Shown here in pieces: positions 51,754 to 60,111 of a DNA stretch of 64,000 nucleotides (position 1 is the stretch's first letter; each line of letters begins with the position of its first letter). The stretch spans positions 1 to 64,000 of the forward strand of contig CANQPM010000003.1 in assembly GCA_947625775.1 (NCBI GenBank), given 5' to 3'. Both the position numbers and the translations under genes were made by a program. The notes beneath the pieces were generated by a model. The model worked only from the letters and a program-made list of their open reading frames with translations. It had not been told where the DNA came from and ran no database searches. Source of the stretch: an uncultured Lachnospiraceae bacterium (GTDB lineage: Bacteria > Bacillota > Clostridia > Lachnospirales > Lachnospiraceae).

Positions 51754-51979
51754 GAAAAGACACGGGATTTCTTCCAAACTCAGGGCTGCTTGTCCGTCTG
51801 CCTGCTGACAAAAGTGAAATATAAAAATGAAATGTAAAAATTAATCCTTGTTTTTATGTCGGATATGTGTTAGCCTAATAAAGTAAGCAGTGCTGCTTTA
51901 TTGGACTATGCACAGTCTTGGGATTATCCCCGGTATTTCCACATTATTTTAAAAAGTTTTTAAAATTTAAAAATAATTA

Positions 51980-52008
51980 TTGACAAAACCGAACAGATGT
52001 TTTATAGT
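51980..52008 (+). promoter_or_regulatory. recA: Sigma-A promoter of recA
   Basis: TTGACA (51980-51985), 17-base spacer, TATAGT (52003-52008). The spacer contains the LexA box. Upstream 51754-51979 holds only an imperfect hairpin (51877-51902) and AT-rich sequence. Confidence 0.85.
51990..52003 (+). promoter_or_regulatory. LexA (DinR) box of recA
   Basis: CGAACAGATGTTTT matches the Gram-positive SOS box CGAACRNRYGTTYC at all but the last position and sits between -35 and -10. A half-matching AAACATTTGTTC follows at 52019-52030. Confidence 0.8.
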
Positions 52009-52048
52009 ATTAAAAGATAAACATTTGTTCTAAAAACGGAGGATTAAA

Positions 52049-53143
52049 ATGGAAAGAGAAGAAAAATTAAAGGCGCTAGACGCCGCACTTAGTCAAATAG
52101 AGAGACAATATGGCAAGGGGGCAGTCATGAAGCTTGGCGATCCGAGCGCGCAGATGAATGTTGAGACAATCCCCACAGGCTCATTGAGCCTTGACATTGC
52201 GCTTGGGCTTGGCGGCATACCCAAGGGCAGGATTATAGAAATATACGGTCCGGAATCATCAGGTAAAACTACGGTTACGCTTCATATGATTGCAGAGGTG
52301 CAGAAAAGGGGCGGCATAGCGGGCTTTATTGACGCAGAGCATGCGCTAGATCCCGTATATGCCAAGAATATCGGCGTTGATGTAGATAACCTGTATATAT
52401 CCCAGCCCGATAATGGCGAGCAGGCGCTTGAAATCACTGAGACAATGGTGAGGTCAGGCGCTATAGACATAGTGGTAATAGACTCTGTAGCTGCGCTTGT
52501 TCCCAAGGCGGAGATTGACGGCGACATGGGCGATTCACATGTCGGTCTGCAGGCAAGGCTTATGTCGCAGGCGCTGCGCAAGCTCACCGCTGTGATAAGC
52601 AAGTCAAACTGCGCCGTTATATTTATAAACCAGCTTCGTGAGAAGGTCGGCATTATGTTTGGCAATCCCGAAACCACGACAGGAGGGCGTGCGCTCAAAT
52701 TCTATTCTTCCGTCAGGCTTGATGTCAGAAGGATAGAATCCTTAAAGCAGAGCGGCGAGGTGACAGGCAACAGGACACGCGTCAAAGTAGTTAAAAACAA
52801 GATTGCCCCTCCCTTTAAGGAGGCGGAATTTGACATTATGTTTGGCGAAGGCATATCAATGACAGGCGATATACTTGACCTTGCGGCAAGCGTAAATATC
52901 GTGGTAAAGAGCGGCGCATGGTACGCGTATGAGGGCAATAAAATCGGACAAGGCAGAGAAAACGCCAAGCAGTACCTCAAGGACAATCCGGATGTCTGCA
53001 AGGAAATAGAGAACAAGGTGCGTGCACACTTTGGTCTGCAGGGCGCTGAACAGCCGCAGACAGCGCAGCCGGAGGAGGAAAAGCCCTCAAAAAAGAGCAA
53101 ATCAAAAGAAACAGAGAGCGAACAGCCGCAGGAGCAGGAATAA
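52049..53143 (+). CDS. recA: Recombinase RecA
   Basis: 364 residues. Walker [11 protein letters not shown], Walker B region [19 protein letters not shown], loop with [11 protein letters not shown], and [20 protein letters not shown] are all standard. It drives strand exchange and LexA self-cleavage. The tail after residue 325 is Lys/Glu/Gln-rich as in relatives. CGGAGG precedes the ATG. recX starts four bases after its stop. Confidence 0.98.
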   Translation: MEREEKLKALDAALSQIERQYGKGAVMKLGDPSAQMNVETIPTGSLSLDIALGLGGIPKGRIIEIYGPESSGKTTVTLHMIAEVQKRGGIAGFIDAEHALDPVYAKNIGVDVDNLYISQPDNGEQALEITETMVRSGAIDIVVIDSVAALVPKAEIDGDMGDSHVGLQARLMSQALRKLTAVISKSNCAVIFINQLREKVGIMFGNPETTTGGRALKFYSSVRLDVRRIESLKQSGEVTGNRTRVKVVKNKIAPPFKEAEFDIMFGEGISMTGDILDLAASVNIVVKSGAWYAYEGNKIGQGRENAKQYLKDNPDVCKEIENKVRAHFGLQGAEQPQTAQPEEEKPSKKSKSKETESEQPQEQE

Positions 53144-53146
53144 AAT

Positions 53147-53761
53147 ATGCTGGTAACTGAGATTACAGAGCTGTCCAAGACAAAGGCGAGGCTGTATATA
53201 GATTATCAGCCTGCCTTTGCCCTATATAAAAGCGAGTTAAAAAAATATGGCATAAAATCAGGAGAGGAGCTTTCAGAAAACTTATACAAAACTCTTGTCA
53301 ACGAAATTCTCACCAAAAGAGCGACACTCCGCGCCCTGAACCTGCTAAAAAGCAGAGATTATACAGAGCGCCAGCTCATAAATAAGCTAAAGCAGAGCGA
53401 ATATCCACCTGAAGCGATAGACAGCGCGGCAGCCTATGTAAAGTCGTATGGCTATATAGACGATGCCAGATATTCAAAAGCATACATTTCATACGCAGGA
53501 GCCTCCAAAAGCAGAAAACAGATAATGAACGACCTCTTAAAAAAAGGAGTGTCAAAGGAAAACATAGATGAGGCTTTTGAAGCCTGCATCGAAGAAAACA
53601 GCATTTCCGATGAGGGAGAGCTTATTAAAAAATTATTGCAGAAAAAACACTATGACAGCGCCGAGGCAACAATTCAGGAAAAGCAGAAAATAATCGGTTT
53701 TTTATACAGAAAAGGCTTTTCTTTGGATAAGATTTACAGGGCAGTAGGGCAGACAAACTGA
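53147..53761 (+). CDS. recX: Regulatory protein RecX
   Basis: 204 residues with the three-helix repeats of RecX (NLLKSRDYTERQLINKLKQ, YVKSYGYIDDARYSKAYI, LLKKGVSKENIDEAFEAC, FLYRKGFSLDKIYRAVG). It limits RecA filament growth. Adjacent and probably cotranscribed with recA. Confidence 0.9.
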   Translation: MLVTEITELSKTKARLYIDYQPAFALYKSELKKYGIKSGEELSENLYKTLVNEILTKRATLRALNLLKSRDYTERQLINKLKQSEYPPEAIDSAAAYVKSYGYIDDARYSKAYISYAGASKSRKQIMNDLLKKGVSKENIDEAFEACIEENSISDEGELIKKLLQKKHYDSAEATIQEKQKIIGFLYRKGFSLDKIYRAVGQTN

Positions 53762-53806
53762 TTCTTGAAATTATGTTATTAGCGCCAATAAGTATTTTTT
53801 AAAGTT

Positions 53807-53852
53807 AAAAGTCTTGTAATTCGCTTTATCGCAGAATTCAAGACTTTTTATT
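53807..53852 (+). terminator. Terminator after recX
   Basis: AAAAGTCTTG pairs with CAAGACTTTT, with AATTC/GAATT pairing continuing toward the loop, followed by TATTTTA. Confidence 0.85.
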
Positions 53853-53922
53853 TTACTTTTGCCAATAGATATTTTTTATTTAATGAGTGCGATTCTCCTG
53901 ATTGATTCATTTTTCAGGAATG

Positions 53923-53951
53923 TTGCAATCACTGTGTATAAATGCTATATT
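53923..53951 (+). promoter_or_regulatory. Promoter of maf
   Basis: TTGCAA (53923-53928), 17-base spacer, TATATT (53946-53951); start codon at 53987. Confidence 0.6.
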
Positions 53952-53986
53952 AAAATTATAAAAACTGGCATAAGGAGAACTCTAAA

Positions 53987-54586
53987 ATGATAAAATACAT
54001 TCTGGCATCAAATTCCCCAAGGCGTAGGGAACTCTTAGAGCAGGTGGGGCTTAAATTTGAAGTGGTTTCCTCACATGGCGAGGAAATCATCACCAAACAG
54101 CTGCCCCACGAAATTGTAGAGGAGCTGTCATTCCAAAAAGCGACAGAAGTGTCACAAAAATATGTGCAGAGTGTTTCAACGGGCAAAAACGACACTACTG
54201 TCATAATTGGCGCCGACACAATAGTTGCTTATAACGGTACAATAATGGGTAAGCCAAAGGACAAGGCAGACGCCGCAGGAATGCTTACGCAGCTGCAGGG
54301 AAATACTCATCAGGTCTACACAGGCGTTACGCTCATAATCCTTGCGCCGGAAGGAAGGAAAACCATTACCTTTTATGAAAAGACAAGCGTCAGCTTTTAC
54401 CCCATAAGCAATGAGCGCATAGCTGCTTACATAGAGACGGGCGAGCCAATGGACAAGGCGGGCGCATACGCGATACAGGGACGTTTTGCAGCATACGTAA
54501 AAGGCATAAACGGCGACTATAACAATGTGGTGGGACTTCCCGTTGCCCGCCTTATGAATGAGCTTTTTTCATTAAAGCTTGCATAA
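53987..54586 (+). CDS. maf: Maf-family nucleoside triphosphate pyrophosphatase
   Basis: 199 residues. ASNSPRRRELLEQVGLKFE, SFQKATEVSQKY, IIGADTIVAYNG, GKPKDKADAAGML, and the C-terminal DKAGAYAIQGRFAAYVKGING are all family motifs. It hydrolyses non-canonical or dTTP/UTP nucleotides. Ribosome binding site AAGGAGA. Confidence 0.93.
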   Translation: MIKYILASNSPRRRELLEQVGLKFEVVSSHGEEIITKQLPHEIVEELSFQKATEVSQKYVQSVSTGKNDTTVIIGADTIVAYNGTIMGKPKDKADAAGMLTQLQGNTHQVYTGVTLIILAPEGRKTITFYEKTSVSFYPISNERIAAYIETGEPMDKAGAYAIQGRFAAYVKGINGDYNNVVGLPVARLMNELFSLKLA

Positions 54587-54649
54587 GGTCTTTACAAACA
54601 CATGCGATACAGATAAAATAGATACAAATAAATATTTTGGAGGTACGTT

Positions 54650-54913
54650 ATGCACGAATATGATGATGCGGTACTTAATTGTTTCCTGGAAAACCAGCTA
54701 AAGCTTCTGCCTGAAAAAGTTGCCGAGAACATTGACGAGGCGGAGGCGTTTTTGGAGGAATGTATGGCGGTAGTCGTGGATTCCGTAGATGAGGTGTGGG
54801 ATTACTTTGACGAAGAAGGCGTGGACTTAGACGGACAGGACAAGGAGGAAATCCTCGACGCGCCCGAAGTATTTGATATCGGCGACGGCAGATATTTGAT
54901 AGTAGAAAGCTAG
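54650..54913 (+). CDS. Small acidic conserved hypothetical protein
   Basis: 87 residues with about one-third Asp/Glu: MHEYDDAVLNCFLENQLKLL, ECMAVVVDSVDEVWDYFDEE, ending DIGDGRYLIVES. GGAGGTACG lies before the ATG. I recall similar short proteins in Lachnospiraceae, sometimes named glyoxalase, but no glyoxalase motif is visible, so the name is not adopted. Between maf and the large hypothetical. Confidence 0.75.
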   Translation: MHEYDDAVLNCFLENQLKLLPEKVAENIDEAEAFLEECMAVVVDSVDEVWDYFDEEGVDLDGQDKEEILDAPEVFDIGDGRYLIVES

Positions 54914-54986
54914 TGATACGGTACATCGGTATGACGCATTATGCCTAAAAAGGCTTAAAATAACGAAATGGAATAGGTAACAGACA

Positions 54987-57134
54987 GTGGAAAGAAAATC
55001 TAATATAACAGTATGGCAGTTAAATCTATTTGAAGGCTTTGACAAGGATATTATGGTAATGCAGCGTGACGAGCAGGAGGTCTTTGACGATGCGCTGCAT
55101 GTGTTTTTTGACAGGGAATATTATGATGCATATGTGTCCAAGGCTTCAAAGTACAGCAGTCACAGCTATGCATACCATGAAGACAAGCTTGGCGAAGTTG
55201 TGAACCAGATATTTGATGAGAATATAAACGGACTTGTACTTCATATGAATGTTGACGCCGCTCAGCCTAAAAACGTGCTTTGCGAGGAGCGTTATCTGTC
55301 GGCAAAGGATTTGCTGGGGCTTAGGGACGCGGCGGACAGTTATCACCATATGTATCTTGCGGCAATAGAAAGAGGCACAAAAGAAGATGCAGCGGCAAAT
55401 CTCTGGACAAAGTATGTCTACATAATAGGACATCTGCCTGATTTTAGGAAAAAGCCAGCCAATGGCGAAAAGCAGACCTTTGAGCTTATGACCATGAAAC
55501 GTAAAAAAGACGGCTCGCAGGCGACAGCGGAGGATTTTGACTATGAGTCGCTCAAGGTATTTTTGACGCCCGACAGCGCAATGCGCTTTAATCCTGACAA
55601 AAAACCTGTAAGCAAGTATAAGCTTTCTATGCTGTCGCAGCTTGTAAAGGGAAAATTCCATGTGATTGTGGAGCCTCACAGGAATTATTGTCTGGAATAC
55701 AATCCCGCGGACATTGACTTAAAAGGACTTCTAGATATACCGCAGTTCAATGAGGAGACTGTACGCGCGCGGATAAAGGAGTATTTTGGGCTTGATAAAC
55801 TTTATATACTTCTTATGCCGCAAAACAGCGATTATGCGAGGGCGATAGGAAATCCTTTTCTGATGAAGCTTGACGAAAAGAATGTGATGATGTACATTTT
55901 TGAAAAATATGACAATGCTGTCAGTTATGCGCTCCAGAATCCAGCGCTTCTGCCTGCGCTTGACGGCATATTTCCGATAGGCGTGCTTGACAAAAACGAT
56001 AAGCTCACAAATCTCAACGTCTTTACGGCAATAGCGGAAAAAATCGGGGTGACAGGCATAACGCTTGAAGCCGACACCAAAAGATCTATTGTGTGCAAAA
56101 TGGAGTTTTTCAAAGACGCATCGGGCGGACAGTTTGATTTGGAACAGCTTTTGGACAGTGAGGAGCTTGCAGCTGTAGTCAGAGAAGGCGAAGCGGGTAA
56201 GCAGTACCGTATTCCTGCGATACCGTTTTATGATAAAACCAACGAATACGCCGTCAGCAGTGAACGCATAAGTGAGCTGGCATCGCATATAGACGGCGAC
56301 AAGGATCAAGGTTTAGCTTATCTTTCGGGCTGTACTCTCGCGGAGCACATGGCGTATATGCGAGAGACGGCGGCGCGTTTTGAAAAGGCGCGGACTGAAA
56401 ATGACGAGGAGAAAAAAGCGTTTTACAACCGCCTTATGAACAGGCTTACTATACCTTTGACCGAGCTTTTGTGCGAGAAACCGTATATTTTTACGCTTCG
56501 CGATGAAAAGGGCGGATTTGTGCTTAAAAATGAGCTTGCATACCTGATTGTGACAAACCGCTATGAGGCGGGGCGCAAGGGCGAGGGCAGGCTTATGCCC
56601 GCAGGAGTAGACAATGAGCAGTTTACGCAGAATTTATGCGAGGCATGCAAAGCGGCGGTGCTTACTGACGGACCAAGCCTTGTATGTGTGCTGGACACCA
56701 AGCTTATGAGCGAAGTCGCAAAGCAGTGGAAAAGGTCTGAGGCGCTGCGCGAGGAGCTTATGATTTACCTCATGCAGGGGTGCGGATTTTCATATAATGA
56801 GGCGCTTTATTATTTTAAGCGGCTGAAAACAGACAGCAGTATCTTTGTAGAGTTTACCGCCACAGTGAGAGATGGAGCGTATCCGTCTGTCGGCATGCTT
56901 AATATTGACGGAAATACCGCCAAGACGCTTGCAGAGCAGAACGGGCTTAATTATGCCCAGGCATACAATATGCTTTTGTCTGTTAAGCTGGGTGAGACCG
57001 TGGCATCTGGCGAAGCGGACAGCGCCGCAGGCCCTGCAGGCAAAAAATCCGCAGGCGAAGACGCATCGGACAATAATGAGGACAGCCATGACAAAGACAA
57101 AAAAGGGCTGTTTGGCAGATTGTTTAAAAAATAA
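54987..57134 (+). CDS. Large conserved hypothetical protein
   Basis: 715 residues beginning at GTG 54987. No signal peptide or membrane helix. A central stretch (LKVFLTPDSAMRFNPDKKPV, KGKFHVIVEPHRNYCLEYN) vaguely resembles SseB-type folds; a second similar block follows near residue 280-450. The C-terminus is a Lys/Asp-rich tail ending GLFGRLFKK, a possible amphipathic membrane-binding or peptide-docking end. It follows the small acidic gene by 73 bases. I cannot name its function. Confidence 0.75.
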   Translation: MERKSNITVWQLNLFEGFDKDIMVMQRDEQEVFDDALHVFFDREYYDAYVSKASKYSSHSYAYHEDKLGEVVNQIFDENINGLVLHMNVDAAQPKNVLCEERYLSAKDLLGLRDAADSYHHMYLAAIERGTKEDAAANLWTKYVYIIGHLPDFRKKPANGEKQTFELMTMKRKKDGSQATAEDFDYESLKVFLTPDSAMRFNPDKKPVSKYKLSMLSQLVKGKFHVIVEPHRNYCLEYNPADIDLKGLLDIPQFNEETVRARIKEYFGLDKLYILLMPQNSDYARAIGNPFLMKLDEKNVMMYIFEKYDNAVSYALQNPALLPALDGIFPIGVLDKNDKLTNLNVFTAIAEKIGVTGITLEADTKRSIVCKMEFFKDASGGQFDLEQLLDSEELAAVVREGEAGKQYRIPAIPFYDKTNEYAVSSERISELASHIDGDKDQGLAYLSGCTLAEHMAYMRETAARFEKARTENDEEKKAFYNRLMNRLTIPLTELLCEKPYIFTLRDEKGGFVLKNELAYLIVTNRYEAGRKGEGRLMPAGVDNEQFTQNLCEACKAAVLTDGPSLVCVLDTKLMSEVAKQWKRSEALREELMIYLMQGCGFSYNEALYYFKRLKTDSSIFVEFTATVRDGAYPSVGMLNIDGNTAKTLAEQNGLNYAQAYNMLLSVKLGETVASGEADSAAGPAGKKSAGEDASDNNEDSHDKDKKGLFGRLFKK

Positions 57135-57201
57135 CTAAACTATTGCTTGTTAAATATTAAACAACATAAAAAAATAATTTAATATTTTTATCACATAAAA
57201 A

Positions 57202-57232
57202 CAAATAAGCCTGATAAAATCAGGCTTATTTG
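57202..57232 (+). terminator. Terminator after the large hypothetical gene
   Basis: Fourteen perfect pairs, CAAATAAGCCTGAT with ATCAGGCTTATTTG, around AAA. The remaining gap to 57508 has AT-rich sequence with a weak promoter (TTGTAA 57386-57391, TTTAAT 57409-57414) and a GCTGCT/AGCAGC hairpin (57441-57456) in the leader of the next gene. Confidence 0.8.
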
Positions 57233-57508
57233 CTTGTGTAAAAGGGGAATTCTTCCGGAATTGCTAATTAGCAAGTTTAGTATTGCTACTAAACATATCT
57301 TTATAATACACTCAAAATATTTATCAATCTATAACTATTTTGCAGAAAGATAACACTATATTGCTTAAAAATTTTGCTGTACTTTTTGTAAATATATGTT
57401 AAAATATATTTAATATATAAGCAATTCTGTAGATTTTTTGGCTGCTTTACAGCAGCGGGCAAAACAATATTCATGCAATAATAATAATTTTTAGAAGGGG
57501 TGGGCTAG

Positions 57509-57976
57509 ATGGCAGACAGTCTCAGGCTTTCAAGAGACGAGATTATCATTTGCTACAAGGAGGACGTTGTCAGGCTTATAAAGTTTCTGCCTTGGCTTCA
57601 GGGAGTAAGCGGGGCGGACACGACAGGCATATACAGCGGAGAAGGCATAGACAAAAGTTCAATGGCGGTGCCGGTATATGACTCAACCCTTCTGAATTTT
57701 GTCAAGGAGGCAAAAAAGACAGACTTCATAAACAGAAATTATGTCTATACCTTTTCACGCTACAGAATGAAAACGGCGCAGGACGAGCTTAGGGTGATAA
57801 GCGCCTGTTCACTGCAGGATATATCGGTTTTGGGAGATATTCTGTCAAAGTACATTTTAAAGGGAGACGTGCGCGGCGCAGTCTGGGCTGAGGGCGTTAA
57901 AAACGGCGTGTACCTTGCCCTTCTGCTGAAACTCAAGGAATTAATGGAAATAAGAAAACCGCTTGAACAGCAATAG
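57509..57976 (+). CDS. Conserved hypothetical cytosolic protein
   Basis: 155 residues, soluble, starting behind GAAGGGG. The pattern RLSRDEIIICYKEDVVRLIK, FLPWLQGVSG, LLNFVKEAKKTDFINRNYVY shows a helical protein with a conserved FxxWL-type core. It lies 29 bases before the TetR gene, so the two are likely one operon and the regulator may control it. No family name recognised. Confidence 0.7.
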   Translation: MADSLRLSRDEIIICYKEDVVRLIKFLPWLQGVSGADTTGIYSGEGIDKSSMAVPVYDSTLLNFVKEAKKTDFINRNYVYTFSRYRMKTAQDELRVISACSLQDISVLGDILSKYILKGDVRGAVWAEGVKNGVYLALLLKLKELMEIRKPLEQQ

Positions 57977-58005
57977 GCTGTATGGCGCGGTACGGAGGGG
58001 TATAA

Positions 58006-58593
58006 ATGGGAGATAAGTCATTACATAAGAAGAACTACATTATAGAAAAGGCGCGCGAGGTTTTTCAGAAAAAAGGCTACAGGGCTGTCACAATGAAGGA
58101 TATTGTAGATGCATGCGGCATAAGCAGGGGCGGTCTTTATCTTTATTTTTCCAGCACGAAGGAGCTGTTTGAGGAAATCATTGGACAGGAGGAAAAGGAC
58201 GCAAAAACAGTCATAGCTGCCGCAAGGGACAAGGACACTACGCCTGCGACGCTTATGTTTGTCTATCTTAATGAGCAGAAAAAGGAGATTTTAAAGAAAA
58301 ATGACAATCTTTCCGCCGCCATATTTGAATACCTCTTTGAAAATAAGGCATCTAAAAATGACAACCCTGTCATAAAACGCATACGCAGCGATATAGATGA
58401 GCTTGAAAAGCTTATTATTGACGGCGTCGAGCAGGAATGGATAGACTGCGACAACCCAAAGGCTGCCGCAAAAAATCTCGTCTATACCATTGAGGGCTTA
58501 AAGGTCACGGCGCAGACATCAGGGCTTACTGCAGATGACCTTGACAAAGAGATAGAGTACATTATGGGGACTTTTGGGCTTGTAGTAGAGTAA
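58006..58593 (+). CDS. TetR-family transcription regulator
   Basis: 195 residues. N-terminal helix-turn-helix KKGYRAVTMKDIVDACGISR followed by GGLYLYFSSTKELFEEII; the rest is an all-helical ligand and dimerisation domain. GGAGGGG precedes the ATG. Its last 32 bases overlap the convergent NYN gene. Ligand and targets unknown; the upstream hypothetical is the nearest candidate. Confidence 0.9.
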   Translation: MGDKSLHKKNYIIEKAREVFQKKGYRAVTMKDIVDACGISRGGLYLYFSSTKELFEEIIGQEEKDAKTVIAAARDKDTTPATLMFVYLNEQKKEILKKNDNLSAAIFEYLFENKASKNDNPVIKRIRSDIDELEKLIIDGVEQEWIDCDNPKAAAKNLVYTIEGLKVTAQTSGLTADDLDKEIEYIMGTFGLVVE

Positions 58594-59515
58594 TTACCCT
58601 GCCGAGGCTTGTGATTTTACATTCCCTGAAGTCGCCGAGCATTTTTGAAAGCTTTGCGTAGCCGTAATTTGATATGTTGAAATCGGGGTATTTGCGCAGA
58701 AGCCTTTGGTTAAGCTCGCCGATATTTATGGTTTTCTTGTCGCAGTTTTCGAGTATTGAGATTACTTCACGGTGTATATCGTCGAGTGTCACGCCAGCGT
58801 CACGCAGATACGCCGTGATTGTGTTTTCATTGTATTCAAGCTTTATTGTCTTTTTAAATTCAGCTGCTTCAAGGAATTTTGAAAATTTGGTATATTCATA
58901 ATTTCTCACGTCAAATGACGGATACATCTTACACAGGCGGCTGCCAAGCTCGCCGATGTCCATAGCTGTGCCGTCATTTCCGTTTTCAGTGATAATTTTG
59001 ACAATCGCTTTTTCAATCTCTGAAAGCGGAGTGAGCGCGTCGGTCGTGATGTCGTTTCCCTCCTTTGTGTCGGAAGCCTCGACATTTGAAAGCAGATCGA
59101 GCAGCACAAACTTTTCGCACGCAGAGCGGAAAGGCTCAGGCGTCTTCCTCTCGCCCATGCCTATTACGTACATTCCCGACTCGCGCAGCCTCATGGCAAG
59201 CCGCGTAAAATCGCTGTCGCTTGACGCAAGGCAGAAGCCGTTTACGTGTCCTGAGTAAAGTATGTCCATCGCGTCTATTATCATAGCGGAGTCAGTCGCA
59301 TTTTTCCCGCTGGTGTAGCTGTACTGCTGCACGGGATTAATCGAGTTTGCAAGCAGCACGTTTTTCCACTTGGAAGCATTTGACCTAGTCCAGTCGCCGT
59401 AAATGCGCTTGTAAGTCACAGTGCCGTATTTAGAAAGCTCATCAAGAATTATTTTTACATAATGCGCGCTGATATTGTCGCTGTCGATAAGCAGAGCAAA
59501 TTTTTTCTCGTCCAC
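58562..59515 (-). CDS. NYN-domain ribonuclease-like protein with two OST-HTH/LOTUS domains
   Basis: 317 residues from GTG 59515, which has AAGGGGGG nearby; upstream in-frame sequence is a hydrophobic run from the intergenic region. The NYN (LabA/DUF88) domain covers about 1-150: FALLIDSDNISAHYVKIIL, GDWTRSNASKWKN, ATDSAMIIDAMDIL, LASSDSDFTRLAMRLRESG, with the acidic residues of a PIN-like active site. Two LOTUS domains follow (TPLSEIEKAIVKII...; GVTLDDIHREVISIL...), which bind RNA such as G-quadruplexes in other proteins. It probably cuts or binds RNA. Confidence 0.88.
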   Translation of the reverse strand: MDEKKFALLIDSDNISAHYVKIILDELSKYGTVTYKRIYGDWTRSNASKWKNVLLANSINPVQQYSYTSGKNATDSAMIIDAMDILYSGHVNGFCLASSDSDFTRLAMRLRESGMYVIGMGERKTPEPFRSACEKFVLLDLLSNVEASDTKEGNDITTDALTPLSEIEKAIVKIITENGNDGTAMDIGELGSRLCKMYPSFDVRNYEYTKFSKFLEAAEFKKTIKLEYNENTITAYLRDAGVTLDDIHREVISILENCDKKTINIGELNQRLLRKYPDFNISNYGYAKLSKMLGDFRECKITSLGRVITLLQAQKSP

Positions 59516-59601
59516 ACCAATCCCCCCTTGTTTCATTTGATGATGCCTGTTTGATAATATTAGTTTATCACAAATCTTGGAGAAGTAAAAGGACAAAGAG
59601 A

Positions 59602-59676
59602 TTGACAAGAAAAATAAACTTTTTGTATATAATTCCACTTGAAAAATTTGATTGTATGTGGTAGATTAAATATATA
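59602..59676 (+). promoter_or_regulatory. Promoters of the candidate antitoxin RNA
   Basis: TTGATT (59648-59653) and TATATA (59671-59676) with 17 bases between would start RNA near 59683. A second set, TTGACA (59602-59607) and TATATA (59626-59631) with 18 bases, lies further upstream. Confidence 0.5.
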
Positions 59677-59682
59677 AAAGGA

Positions 59683-59763
59683 ACAACCGCCCACAAGGTG
59701 GGTTGACCTGTTTTGTGTAGAAAAACTACCCCGTCACTGGTCAAAGTTTAGGGGTGGTTTTTC
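59683..59763 (+). ncRNA. Candidate antitoxin RNA opposite the toxin message
   Basis: The predicted plus-strand transcript of about 80-125 bases contains CCCAC-AAG-GTGGG and ends at the terminator 59720-59763, the same hairpin that ends the toxin message from the other side. It therefore pairs with the toxin message only through the shared terminator, unless it reads through. Its first 30 bases resemble the start of the toxin message on the other strand (ACAACCG then GGTGGGYTGACCT). Confidence 0.5.
59720..59763. terminator. Bidirectional terminator of the toxin-antitoxin locus
   Basis: GAAAAACTACCCC (59720-59732) pairs with GGGGTGGTTTTTC (59751-59763), giving T-rich ends on both strands. Confidence 0.8.
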
Positions 59764-59772
59764 TATGTAGCT

Positions 59773-59862
59773 TTACTTACAAAACGAAAAGATAAATGTA
59801 AGTAATGCCAGAAGAAATATGCCAAATGTCAGCATATCTTTAAAATCAAATTGATTTTTCAT
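59773..59862 (-). CDS. Small hydrophobic holin-like toxin peptide (type I TA candidate)
   Basis: 29 residues: MKNQFDFKDMLTFGIFLLA then a hydrophobic stretch LLTFIFSFCK. The pattern of a polar start, D-x-L-x-F-G and one membrane helix fits Hol_Tox/TxpA-like toxins that disturb the membrane. GGAGGTGA (59875-59868) is an almost perfect ribosome binding site five bases from the ATG. A promoter reads into it (59961-59933) and a terminator ends 10 bases after its stop. It was too short for routine gene calling. Confidence 0.75.
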   Translation of the reverse strand: MKNQFDFKDMLTFGIFLLALLTFIFSFCK

Positions 59863-59932
59863 AGGCATCACCTCCACTCTGTTAAGAATGAAAGGTCAGC
59901 CCACCCCGCAGCACGGTTGTCCTGTATGTGAA

Positions 59933-59961
59933 ATATTACCATATATTTTCTATATTTTCAA
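59933..59961 (-). promoter_or_regulatory. Promoter of the toxin message
   Basis: On the minus strand TTGAAA (59961-59956) and TAATAT (59938-59933) with 17 bases between; the message would start near 59926 with a leader of about 64 bases that includes the inverted copy of the antitoxin start (59922-59891). Confidence 0.6.
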
Positions 59962-60033
59962 CAAAAATCAAAAAAATTTATTTTCTGTTTTTTATAATAG
60001 GATATTTTATATAAGTTATTTTATCATATTCAG

Positions 60034-60062
60034 TTGAAAAACCCCTGTAAATCAGATATAGT
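60034..60062 (+). promoter_or_regulatory. Promoter of purL
   Basis: TTGAAA (60034-60039), 17-base spacer, TATAGT (60057-60062). The leader of about 43 bases is too short for a purine riboswitch and none is seen. Confidence 0.65.
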
Positions 60063-60111
60063 TAAAATATTAAAACAAATATTTTTTTGAAAATCAACGG
60101 AGGACTCACAA

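Noticed and set aside
60063-60111. Purine riboswitch before purL
   Set aside because: The leader between promoter and start is under 50 bases, too short for the aptamer, and no three-way junction is visible.
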